Shown: one piece after another, positions 18,103 through 27,400 of the stretch
Layout of the letters: each line of letters opens with the position of its first letter
Position numbering within the stretch: position 1 is the first letter of the stretch
IMG/VR virus record: IMGVR_UViG_3300032307_000380
Span: 1 to 49,953 of that record
Origin: a virus
Length of the DNA stretch: 49,953 bases
Reading direction: 5' to 3' (one strand)
The notes under the pieces: model-generated
Told to the model about the DNA's origin: nothing
Database searches by the model: none
What the model saw: only the letters and a program-made list of their open reading frames with translations
Program-made: the position numbers and the translations under genes

Positions 18103-21100
18103 TATTCAGTTGATGGGAATGCACCTAAAGGTCCAAATCTTTTTATAAATTTATCAACACCTGTGTTTCCTGGTCTTAAACCAAAATAAAATAAAAAAGG
18201 TGTTGATAAAATTTGTTTATTTCCATTATAATAATTTTCCGTTTTTTTTATTAAAAAATAAATAGTGTTATTCCAATTTTTTGTTTCCCACGTTCCAGCG
18301 CTACCATATCTTGTATATAATATACCTGATGTTGGATTTGATTCTGTACCACCAGTTACCCATAAATAGGTAAATCCAGGATATTGTGTGTCATATGATG
18401 TATGATTATCCGTAAAAGTATCTTCAATGACATCAAATTCTAAAAAATTTTCTATTTCATCTGCAGGTATTGTTGACCCTGTTATTGTTAAACCACTAAA
18501 TGTATATGTGATAGGTGGTAATAAATATTTATCTGATGGGTTATCCGTAACACCCGTTAAATTATAACCATATGTCATTCCTTGTAATGGTTGGACTTGT
18601 ATACTACTATAATCCCACGCTTGATTATCTTTTGTACCATCATTATATGGACCAAACCCTGTCCCCTTTTTATCCCATAAATAAAAAGGTATTTGTTGTG
18701 AAGATTCTGTTAATCTACCCACATCATTTAAACAATATCTTACTTTAGTTCCATCATCATCAAATTGCATGGTAATAGGTAATGGTCCCCAAATATTTGT
18801 ACCTCCAGTAAATACATTTGGATATGTTTCAGGGTCTAAATTTTGATAAGAATACCCTAAGTATTTTTGATTTTGTAAGTTAAATTGTTCAATACCAACT
18901 TCATTATTAATTGATATGAGTTGAAGAATATCCCCATCTAATACTTGATTAGTAAAACCATAAGATAAAAAACCAGTGTTATCAAATAGATCGTTTATAC
19001 TAAAACCATCTTTAATTTCAACATCCATTCTATAATTAATAGCTAATCCAAGTAGTTCACCAAAATCTTGGAACGATGTTGGTCCTATTGATCTAACAAC
19101 AGAACAACTAGGGTCTAAAGTTTCATCGGTACAAATTTCTTTAATGAATTCATCTCTTGGTCCTAAATCAACCATTGTAGTTGGATGACCTAATCTTTTC
19201 ATATTAGAAAATGTACTATTTCCAACTAAAGTACCTGATGAATTAGTGATAGTTGAACGATAATAAAATCTTTTAACAGATTCACCTGTTATCGCCTCAC
19301 TTACTTTATAGTATAATAAATCTTTACAATAATTTGTTCTATTAACATTTAATTCTAATGATGATTCGTTTTTCCACCTAACTTTTGATTTGAATTGGAA
19401 AAAATATAAAGAACCACTTAACCAATTGTCAATAAAACCATAATTAACAATTCCACCACAAAACAAAAGACCAACTCTTTTCCTTCTTCTATATTCTTTT
19501 AATATTTCGAAAATCCTTATTGAATTTTGTGTTCCAGGTATAAAATTGAAAACACCATTACTAAATTCCGTATACGCTTTTCCATCAGTATCTGCAGGTG
19601 TGTTTGGTGAATATGTTTCACCATCATATGATATCGGTAATCCGTAATTATCGTTATTTGATAATCTTGTTGCAACAATATTCGCCCCTAATGGTAAAGT
19701 TCCTTCAGTATATGGTGTTCTTCCTTCACCAACATAATACGTTTCAACAATATTTTCATTATATGGTACATCATATAAAGAACAACCTTCTTCTATTTGT
19801 ATTGTGGTGTCTTGTTCACTTTCAAATTTATTTTTATCTCTTATATCACAATTATATGTTATAGTATTATTAAATATACCTTGTGGGTCATTAAATGTTA
19901 AAGTATATCCAGTACAATTATTTGAAATATCTAAATATTTTGTTATTTGAAATCCAGTATCACTAGATGAATTTACTGTAGATAATCCAACATTTATTAT
20001 TGTAGAACCCATAGTGTACGTTAACACATAGTTATTTTGATTATTAACAAAATTTTGTGCTTTATTACACTGAGAAGTACCTGTAATTAATGTTGTACCA
20101 CTACATATTGGTGAAGCATACTGAGTTGTTTCATCATATTGGTCATTATTTACATTTAAAACTCTATTAGTTTCATTACTTGTTCCACTAATTGTTATTG
20201 TCCCAACTTTACAATAATCAATATCCTCATCTATTTCTCTGGTACCATATTCATTTTCACCATTACATTCTTCACATTCAGGATAGTTTATTAAATATAA
20301 TTTTCTTTGTGTACTATTTTGAAAACGGTATGCAAATTTTCTTATAACTTTTGATAATGATTTTATTGGAAAAAAATCAACAGCATCTGATAATCCATGT
20401 AAAATATAAGATACTGTATTAGTTAAAGAAAATGTGAGTAAATTTATCAAATGTTCAAATAACAATAAAACATCAGAAATTAGTAACTGAAAAGAATAAT
20501 TTTTAAAACCAAAATTTACTGGTGGTGTTAATGTGTTACTAGAACAATCATTTTCTTCTGTTGGAACTAAATCTTTTAAACCAATAAATTTATTTTTAAA
20601 TGATAATGATTTAAAATATGAACTTTGGAATGAAGAAACAGTATAAACTTTATTATAGTTTAATCTAAAAAAATAATCTTGTGGATAATAAAAACCACCA
20701 TCATTATTTAAAATATAGTTTTCAACTGCGTGTTGTGGATAATCATCATAATTAGTTGAAAATGAATATGACTTATCTTTAAAATCATCATATTCTCTAA
20801 TGTTTGGTACTAAATAACTAGCGTTACCTCTAACTCTTTCAAGTCCTTCATTCGATAAACTAAATCTAAATCTATAACAAGCGGATGTTGCAATACCTTT
20901 GTTTGAATCATTTGTATATTCTTGTTCACCAAATTCATTAGTATAAAGATAATCCATGTTCATTGGAAGTGAAAAAATAAATGAACCATCTTCATCAATT
21001 TCCCCGTTTAAATCGAAATTTTCAAGTATAGGTCTGTACTCATTATCTTTCCTGTTTGTAAATCTAATAGATTCAACTATACCTGTTTTTGTTGTTAAAT

Positions 21101-21944
21101 CACATTTAGTCCCCATCTTTCCTCTTGGAGAACAATTTTTATTAACTGAATTTTTTCCTGTATCTGTAAATGTACCTCCAATAAGATATGCCTTTGGTTC
21201 AATTCTTATTCCCTTATTTGATAAATCAAAATCAGTTCTTGTTATACCAATTTCACATAATTCTTCATTACCCCAAAATGGATAAACATCTATTGTTTGG
21301 TCGAATGTTACAATTTGTGGTAGTGAGTCAATATCTTCAGATGTTTTAAACGTATATTCATTTTTAAAAGAATCTACACCAATACCTTGACGAATAAAAT
21401 CATCAGGTCTTAAAGAAAAACAGCCAACATCAGAAAGGTCAGTATCAACATGAATTGTTTGTGTCCCAATAGGAACCCCCCAAATCATGAAATCACCAGA
21501 GTTATTAGTTTTTACGGTATATTTATAATACTTTTCATAAACTTCTAATATTTCTTCTCTATTTAAAACATCTTTTTGGTCAGGAAAAGTTCCAGTTGGT
21601 GAATGTCCACCATGTTGTTTTCTTGATGGTAGTAAATTGTACCTATATCCATTTTCGTTTTTATCTGAAATGTCTGTATATGGATATAATTGAGATATAA
21701 CGGGGTCTTCTTTATCTTCCTCTGTAATGGGTATAAATATAGACACCCTAGCATTAGGTACACCTAAACCATTGTTAACTGAAATTCTACCCACAACAAC
21801 TCCATAGTCGGAGCACATAGAGGTATATATATCTGATTGTGTAAATTTAAGTGAAAGAATTTCCAACAAATCAAAATCGTTTTTAAGTTCAACAATAATT
21901 TTTTGGTCAAATCCGATCCTCGTTGAAATTCTGTGTTTCTGCAT
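18102..21944 (-). CDS. Large baseplate-associated protein with carboxypeptidase-regulatory-like domain
   Basis: The protein has 1280 aa. Residues about 46-180 look like a carboxypeptidase-regulatory/transthyretin-like beta-sandwich: GVVVGRISVNNGLGVPNARV at the start and NNSGDFMIWGVPIGTQTIHV at the end, with a loop of about 80 aa between them. Residues about 490-550 are hydrophobic and probably helical (ISDVLLLFEHLINLLTF). They are followed by a CxxC pair (YPECEECNG), a possible metal site. The C-terminal 600 residues are Asn/Thr-rich beta sequence ending in a FKFKSK-type patch and an aromatic-rich tail. A 55-nt AT-only leader precedes it, downstream of the gp6-like gene. The family name is not known to me; the position points to an outer baseplate part. 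Confidence 0.75.
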   Translation of the reverse strand: MQKHRISTRIGFDQKIIVELKNDFDLLEILSLKFTQSDIYTSMCSDYGVVVGRISVNNGLGVPNARVSIFIPITEEDKEDPVISQLYPYTDISDKNENGYRYNLLPSRKQHGGHSPTGTFPDQKDVLNREEILEVYEKYYKYTVKTNNSGDFMIWGVPIGTQTIHVDTDLSDVGCFSLRPDDFIRQGIGVDSFKNEYTFKTSEDIDSLPQIVTFDQTIDVYPFWGNEELCEIGITRTDFDLSNKGIRIEPKAYLIGGTFTDTGKNSVNKNCSPRGKMGTKCDLTTKTGIVESIRFTNRKDNEYRPILENFDLNGEIDEDGSFIFSLPMNMDYLYTNEFGEQEYTNDSNKGIATSACYRFRFSLSNEGLERVRGNASYLVPNIREYDDFKDKSYSFSTNYDDYPQHAVENYILNNDGGFYYPQDYFFRLNYNKVYTVSSFQSSYFKSLSFKNKFIGLKDLVPTEENDCSSNTLTPPVNFGFKNYSFQLLISDVLLLFEHLINLLTFSLTNTVSYILHGLSDAVDFFPIKSLSKVIRKFAYRFQNSTQRKLYLINYPECEECNGENEYGTREIDEDIDYCKVGTITISGTSNETNRVLNVNNDQYDETTQYASPICSGTTLITGTSQCNKAQNFVNNQNNYVLTYTMGSTIINVGLSTVNSSSDTGFQITKYLDISNNCTGYTLTFNDPQGIFNNTITYNCDIRDKNKFESEQDTTIQIEEGCSLYDVPYNENIVETYYVGEGRTPYTEGTLPLGANIVATRLSNNDNYGLPISYDGETYSPNTPADTDGKAYTEFSNGVFNFIPGTQNSIRIFEILKEYRRRKRVGLLFCGGIVNYGFIDNWLSGSLYFFQFKSKVRWKNESSLELNVNRTNYCKDLLYYKVSEAITGESVKRFYYRSTITNSSGTLVGNSTFSNMKRLGHPTTMVDLGPRDEFIKEICTDETLDPSCSVVRSIGPTSFQDFGELLGLAINYRMDVEIKDGFSINDLFDNTGFLSYGFTNQVLDGDILQLISINNEVGIEQFNLQNQKYLGYSYQNLDPETYPNVFTGGTNIWGPLPITMQFDDDGTKVRYCLNDVGRLTESSQQIPFYLWDKKGTGFGPYNDGTKDNQAWDYSSIQVQPLQGMTYGYNLTGVTDNPSDKYLLPPITYTFSGLTITGSTIPADEIENFLEFDVIEDTFTDNHTSYDTQYPGFTYLWVTGGTESNPTSGILYTRYGSAGTWETKNWNNTIYFLIKKTENYYNGNKQILSTPFLFYFGLRPGNTGVDKFIKRFGPLGAFPSTE

Positions 21945-21999
21945 TTATATTTATTTTATAAAATATATCTATAATTTTTATATTATTAAATATTTTTAA

Positions 22000-23832
22000 T
22001 TAAAATGTTGTTGATCCTAATACTTTTGTTCTAATTCTTATATTTTGATTTGGAAATCTAATCTGATAAATTTGATTGGATTTCATGAAAATTGTCATAT
22101 CAGATTGTCTAATTTCTTTTGTTGAATTATCGATATATGATTGTGAAACTTCTGCGCTTGAATATTCTCCACCAGTTAAATTATATACCCTTGTATTAAC
22201 AACATTAATTACACCGTTAATTTGTCCTATCGTTCTATTTAAATCACCAACAAATAATGGATCACCCATTTTACGTTTTTCTATACTAAAATAATCAATT
22301 ATTTCTTGTATTGTGTCTGTGATTATTTCTGTAGCGCTATTATTTTTATCTATAGCTAAGTCAACTTCAATTTTAAAATCAACAACTTGTCCACTTTCAA
22401 TATCAATAAAATCATTTATCATTCGATATTCAGATAAATAATTTAATATATTATCTTTTAATGTATTAGAAACGACATCAGATAAATTACCATTTTCATC
22501 ATATGATAATAATTTAATTTTTATTTTATTATCTTCTTCCATCACATTAACTTTTGCAGGTGCACCATAAGTTGAGGGCATGGTTTCTATTAATGACTTA
22601 TAATCGTTTAATGTTACAGCTCTATTTTGTGCTGCAAAGTTGAAACCAATCATATTTCTAATCTCTTCTATTGTAGGGATATCTGCCCCACCAACTGCGG
22701 GTGTAATATTTGTAACAATTAATGATTGTGAAACTTGGGTATTAGTAGATGTATTAGGACCATTAATAACAAAATCAACATCATCGATATTTGTAATAAC
22801 ATTAACACCAAGATTAGTGTCTTTACCTCCACCAATTCTATACTTGACAAATAAAGTTGTTCCGACTTTAGGTATCATACCTAATGACATATTATTTAAA
22901 TAGGTACTTAAATTAACTTTCATAGAACCTGTCATATAATCATCTAAGTTACTTACTGGGTCAACATTACCGCTACCAAAAGTTAAATAAAAATAATTTT
23001 CTGGTGTATATTCTGTAATAAATTTATTTGTTACACTAATATATTTACCGGCCCTAAAATTATCAGTATCTGAAACACTAGTTGGGTCAGTTATGAATAC
23101 TTTATCTTGTACTAAAGATTTTACTTCATACCATTTATTTGTAACATCTAAAAATTCTGAATTTGTTGGATTACCCCCAAAAGATGTTCCATCTTTATGA
23201 ATTACCGATGTAACACCTAAAATATTTTGTTCAGGTAAATAAATTTTTAAAAATGGTTTTTGGTCAACTTCAGTAATTACTTTTCTGAAAATTCTTGTCA
23301 CTCCATTTATAACTGGTTCTCTTTTTATTATAGTATAAGATATTAGTGTATTATTACCATCAAAATTTGGTATCTTTAATCTATTGGGTTCTCCTTTACT
23401 ATTGAATGGATTTGAAAAGTCTATATCTTCTAATGTTTCAAAAGATTGTCCTCCACCTGAAACTTGTGCACCTGACTTTATTACTCCCAAATAACTTTCA
23501 TTCTCTTTATCACCTTTGACAGGTACATTTATTGAAAAATCACATAACGCTACTGATGGTCTATTTCCAGGAATTTTTAATCCATATGTTTTTGCAATAT
23601 GGAATAATGATTGTCTTTGTTGAGCAAAATCCAATATAGTTTCTTGCCAAACTCTATCAATATGAAAATGTAAATTATCTGCAACCGCAGCATTTAAATC
23701 TAATAAAACAGAATAAATAGATGCATCATTAGTGTTTTTAACTAAATCAGGATAATATTGTTTGGTTAAATTAACTAATTCTTGTCTTAACCCAGCGAAA
23801 TCTCTAGTCGCATATGAAATTTTCTTTCCCAT
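22000..23832 (-). CDS. 6: Baseplate wedge protein, T4 gp6 / baseplate J-like
   Basis: The protein has 610 aa, against about 660 for T4 gp6. The N-terminus (YATRDFAGLRQELVNLTKQY, then LLDLNAAVADNLHFHIDRVWQE) has the typical opening of gp6/gpJ-family wedge proteins. The middle carries IPTIEEIRNMIGFNFAAQNR followed by AVTLNDYKSLIETMPSTYG, the hallmark 'AQNRAVTxxDY' segment of this family. The C-terminal part (VDLAIDKNNSATEIITDTIQ, then MGDPLFVGDLNRTIGQINGV) also fits. gp6 forms the dimeric ring of the baseplate inner wedge with gp25 and gp53. It starts one base after the stop of the gp25-like gene, the same pairing seen in T4-like phages. Strong assignment. Confidence 0.9.
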   Translation of the reverse strand: MGKKISYATRDFAGLRQELVNLTKQYYPDLVKNTNDASIYSVLLDLNAAVADNLHFHIDRVWQETILDFAQQRQSLFHIAKTYGLKIPGNRPSVALCDFSINVPVKGDKENESYLGVIKSGAQVSGGGQSFETLEDIDFSNPFNSKGEPNRLKIPNFDGNNTLISYTIIKREPVINGVTRIFRKVITEVDQKPFLKIYLPEQNILGVTSVIHKDGTSFGGNPTNSEFLDVTNKWYEVKSLVQDKVFITDPTSVSDTDNFRAGKYISVTNKFITEYTPENYFYLTFGSGNVDPVSNLDDYMTGSMKVNLSTYLNNMSLGMIPKVGTTLFVKYRIGGGKDTNLGVNVITNIDDVDFVINGPNTSTNTQVSQSLIVTNITPAVGGADIPTIEEIRNMIGFNFAAQNRAVTLNDYKSLIETMPSTYGAPAKVNVMEEDNKIKIKLLSYDENGNLSDVVSNTLKDNILNYLSEYRMINDFIDIESGQVVDFKIEVDLAIDKNNSATEIITDTIQEIIDYFSIEKRKMGDPLFVGDLNRTIGQINGVINVVNTRVYNLTGGEYSSAEVSQSYIDNSTKEIRQSDMTIFMKSNQIYQIRFPNQNIRIRTKVLGSTTF

Positions 23833-23833
23833 A

Positions 23834-24286
23834 TTATATATTGATAATTATAAAATCTGATGAACTAAATGGTTCGTTATTAATGTCATAATCAATTCTA
23901 ACCTTAGCAGTATAAGGTTTTGTAGAATTACTTGATACTCTGAATAATCTACTATCACTTTCTTCGCTAACGCTTGAAAGTTCCTCTGTATCTTGATCAG
24001 CTTGTACTATTCTTATTTCTGTTATATCTAAATTTGGAATAAATTTTTTAACTGTTGTTCTAATTTCATCCTCAATCATTTGAAATGTAACAGAATCGTT
24101 TGGTTCAAAAATATATTCATAGAGTCTTGTACCGAAATCAGGTAAATAATACCTTGTCCCTCTTCTAGTTAATATTAAATGTAACAAATTCGCTCTTATT
24201 TCTCTGTCAGGCGTTTCAGTCATATTAAAAAATGTACCTCTTCTACTTTCATTAAAAGGAAAATCTATACCATACGTTTTTGCCAT
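23834..24286 (-). CDS. 25: Baseplate wedge protein, gp25/GPW family
   Basis: The protein has 150 aa, the usual length for the family. LLHLILTRRGTRYYLPDFGT is the conserved GPW/gp25 core, where LLxTxxGxRxxxPxFG is diagnostic, followed by EYIFEPND and a helix containing EDEIRTTVKKFIP. gp25 is the most conserved wedge subunit of contractile tails; it contacts gp6 and the sheath and helps start sheath assembly. It is the first gene after the nrdA terminator and so probably heads the left tail operon. The 41 nt between terminator and start are almost pure A/T, with an ATAAATA element and no Shine-Dalgarno sequence. Confidence 0.93.
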   Translation of the reverse strand: MAKTYGIDFPFNESRRGTFFNMTETPDREIRANLLHLILTRRGTRYYLPDFGTRLYEYIFEPNDSVTFQMIEDEIRTTVKKFIPNLDITEIRIVQADQDTEELSSVSEESDSRLFRVSSNSTKPYTAKVRIDYDINNEPFSSSDFIIINI

Positions 24287-24309
24287 ATAAAATATTATAT
24301 TATTTGTTT

Positions 24310-24316
24310 ATAAATA
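24310..24316 (-). promoter_or_regulatory. Candidate late-promoter element upstream of gp25
   Basis: The plus strand reads ATAAATA (TATTTAT on the sense strand), 24 nt before the gp25 start and just downstream of the nrdA terminator. The same 7-mer recurs in five other gaps of the tail operons. Promoter function is inferred, not shown. Confidence 0.25.
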
Positions 24317-24326
24317 TTATAATAAT

Positions 24327-24353
24327 AAAAAACCCAACTTTAAGTTGGGTTTT
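24327..24353 (-). terminator. Rho-independent terminator after nrdA
   Basis: On the sense strand a 10-bp stem AAAACCCAAC/GTTGGGTTTT with a 5-nt loop runs into six T's and then ATTATT. It lies about 105 nt downstream of the nrdA stop, after the structured element, and closes the replication/nucleotide operon before gp25. The plus strand also has TTTT after the stem, so weak bidirectional action is possible, but no plus-strand gene is present. Confidence 0.85.
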
Positions 24354-24377
24354 AAGATAATTTGTGTTTTGATATTC

Positions 24378-24451
24378 GCCCCCTGTATTTTCAAAACATA
24401 GAAGCTTAAGGTACGCCTTAACGACAGTAGACTACTTTGAGGGAGCCTCCC
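24378..24451 (-). ncRNA. Putative structured RNA in the nrdA 3' region
   Basis: This stretch of about 74 nt is clearly GC-richer than the flanks and non-coding. Read on the minus strand, GCTCCCT (24440-24446) can pair with AGGGGGC (24378-24384) as a 7-bp closing stem. Inside it are a short hairpin AGTA-GTC-TACT, a 6-bp hairpin TTAAGG-CGTA-CCTTAA and an A/T hairpin around TATGTTTTGAAAATA. The closing stem has a U-G wobble on the minus strand but a C-A mismatch on the plus strand, which favours a minus-strand RNA. The layout is cloverleaf-like, but there is no T-loop consensus, D-loop GG or 7-nt anticodon loop. It lies between the nrdA stop and the terminator, so it could be a 3'-UTR element or a processed small RNA. 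Confidence 0.35.
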
Positions 24452-24457
24452 ATATAT

Positions 24458-27400
24458 TTACGAACTACAACCTTCACAATCAAATAATGAATCAGTTGGT
24501 TTAATGGGTTCTATTATATTAGTATCATTTTTTATTACAAATGTATTAACACTGGAAGTGTCAATACCTAAACCTTTTAATGGGTCAACCGCTGACCTTG
24601 TTCTTAAATAATACATACCTGTTTTTAATCCAAGTTTCCACCCATAGATATGTGCTGCTAATAATTTTTGTTTTGTAACATTATCAATAAATAAATTTAA
24701 CGATTGTGATTGGTCAATATATACTGAACGATTTGATGCCATCATAAGAATTCGTTTCTGTGACATTTCCCAAACAGTTTTAAATATTTCTTTTATGTCT
24801 GTTGGAATTTCAGGTATATTTTGTACTGAACCATTTTCAATAATTAATTTCTTTTTTATATCTTCTGACCATAAATCCTTTTCTAATAACATTTTTATTA
24901 AATGTTTATTTATCATTACAAATTCACCACTTAATGTTCTCCTCGTATATAAATTTGTAGTGAATGGTTCAAAAGCCTCATTATTTCCTAATATTTGTGC
25001 AGTTGATGCGGTCGGCATTGGTGCAACTAAAAGTGAATTTCTAACACCATGTTTTAAAATTTCTTCCCTTAATGATTTCCAATCCCATCTACCACTATTA
25101 TCTTCGTCTTTTTTATTCCATAATTGGTATTGAAAAATTCCTTCAGATAGTGGAGAACCATTAAATGTTTCATATGAACCATTTTTTTGTGCCAAATCTT
25201 TTGAAGATGTTAATGCTGCAAAATAAATTGTTTCAAAAATCTCTATTTGTAGTTTATCTGCTTCATTACTTTCAAATGGTAATGATAATAAACAAAAAAC
25301 ATCAGCTAAACCTTGTACACCAATACCAATCGGTCTATGTCTCATATTTGAAGTCATAGTTTCCTTTGTTGGATAAAAATTTAAATCAATAACATTATTT
25401 AAATTTTTAACTACTTGATATGTGTATTCATATAATAATTTATGATTAAAAACATCATCAGTAATATACTTTGGTAAAGCTATGGATGCTAAATTACAAA
25501 CGGCCTGTTCTTCTGGTGAACTAAATTCTATTATTTCGCTACAATTAAATGTTTTTAATCCTTGTGAAATAAAAATATGTTCGTTATTATAAATTGTTGG
25601 GCAATAAACATCTTCTTTTCCTACATAATCAATTGAAATGACTTTATAACCTTTTTTTGTATTGTTTCTATACGTTTTATTTTCTAATTTAATACCTTTT
25701 CTATCTAAAAAACCCGTGTTTTCATTTAAAACAAGAGCATCGTTTTTATTACCAATAATCAATCTAAAACAATCTTTACATTTAAAGTATTTTTTTCCAC
25801 CTTTTCCATCTGGTAATAAATTGTACGATTCTTTTCTCAATAACCTAATTGATGTTTGTAAACCTAAATTATTAAATAAAATTTGTAATTCTTTTAAAAA
25901 ATCAATATTAATATCTGTATATGATATTTGTATAGGGTTTCCTTTACTATTACTAACATGTACTGTACCATCAGCATATAATAATCCTCTTAAATAACTC
26001 CATTGTGTTTTTTCATTTGATGACCAAATCCAATTTGGAATATATCCTTTTTCAAATTTTAAATCTTTTTTAAAAAACTGTGATGTTAATCTTTTCTTTT
26101 TAACTGTTGAGAACTTAACTTCACAATTAATAAATTCACCACCTTTATTTGAATATCTCGGAGTATAATCATATTTTTTATAAAGATTAGAAACTGATTT
26201 CTCTATTTCATCTATTAAATCAAAGTCATTTTCCCATATATCAAAATAAAGAGTGTTAAGTGATTGTGTCCCATCTGATTGATATAAACCAAGTAAAAAA
26301 GCCTCTTCAGTCATTTCAACATTACCAAATAATCCTTTTTTTGTTTGAATTGGTATCTTATCACCTATTTTTAAATCTTTACATTCAACACGAGTTATAT
26401 TATTTCTTGAATCAACAATAGGTATACCGTGATATGGTGTTACTTTATGTTCCATACCATTTTCTAATGTTATTTTATACACATCTTCATTTTCCCCACG
26501 TTTAATCATTTTAGATGATTTAACGATTTCAGAGTCATTAAAAAGTTCCAATTCTTCATCTATTTCATGAAGTTCTTTTGCAGTTAAATATCCTTTTGTT
26601 GTTACTACTCTTTGGTCTCCAGTTATACAAAGATTAGAAGATTTAATCGTACCTAAATTTTTTTGGTTTGATTTATAATTAGCGGCATCTTTATATAACA
26701 TGTACGGTGTACCAGTTTCTATTTGTGCAGTTAAAATTGCATCCATTAATTTTCTAGCCTTAACTACTTTTCTTGCTCTCCCTTCTTTTTCATACTTCTC
26801 ATACAATTCTGTAAATTCTTGTGTAAACTTATATGGGTCATCATAAACATCAGATAATCCTGGTGCTTCGTCAGGTGAAAATAATGACCAATCTCCATCT
26901 TCTTCTACACGTTTCATAAACAAATTAGGAGTCCACATTGCTAAAAATAAATCTCTTGCTCTTAATTCTTCTTTCCCATGATTTTTTCTTAAATCAATGA
27001 ATTCAAAAATATCTGAATGCCATGGTTCAAGATAAACAGCAAAAGAACCTTTTCTCTTCCCTCCATTATGAACTAAACAAGACGTTAAAGTATATGAAGG
27101 ATCTTCGTCATTTTCTTTTATTTTTAAATCATAAACTTTACCATCGTAATTGTCTAACATTTTTACACTTGTAATTCTAGTGTAAAGAATATTATCCCAT
27201 ATTATCCAATTTTTTTTGGTTATTTCTTCAACATTTAATAAAGTTGCAAGTTCATTAAATGAAGGTATTCTTAAATCACAAGACAGTGTAAATTCTTGTG
27301 TACAACCATTTTCTTTTAAATAAACACTATTATTTTCTCTATTACTCCATTTACCATATGTTGGTACACCAAATCTAAGTATTTGATAGGATATATCTTC

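Noticed and set aside
19598-19864. Plus-strand ORFs opposite large genes (for example 19598-19864, 20956-21285, 25662-25997 and 40088-40516)
   Set aside because: They lie entirely opposite well-supported minus-strand genes, have low-complexity composition and no operon context.
21949-21969. Palindrome TATTTTATAAAATA upstream of the 1280-aa gene as an operator
   Set aside because: Pure A/T palindromes are expected by chance in such A/T-rich gaps and nothing else supports a binding site.
24378-24446. tRNA gene on either strand
   Set aside because: The 7-bp closing stem and three arms suggest a cloverleaf, but there is no TTCRANY T-loop, no GG in a D-loop and no 7-nt anticodon loop; the plus-strand version also has a C-A mismatch in the closing stem.
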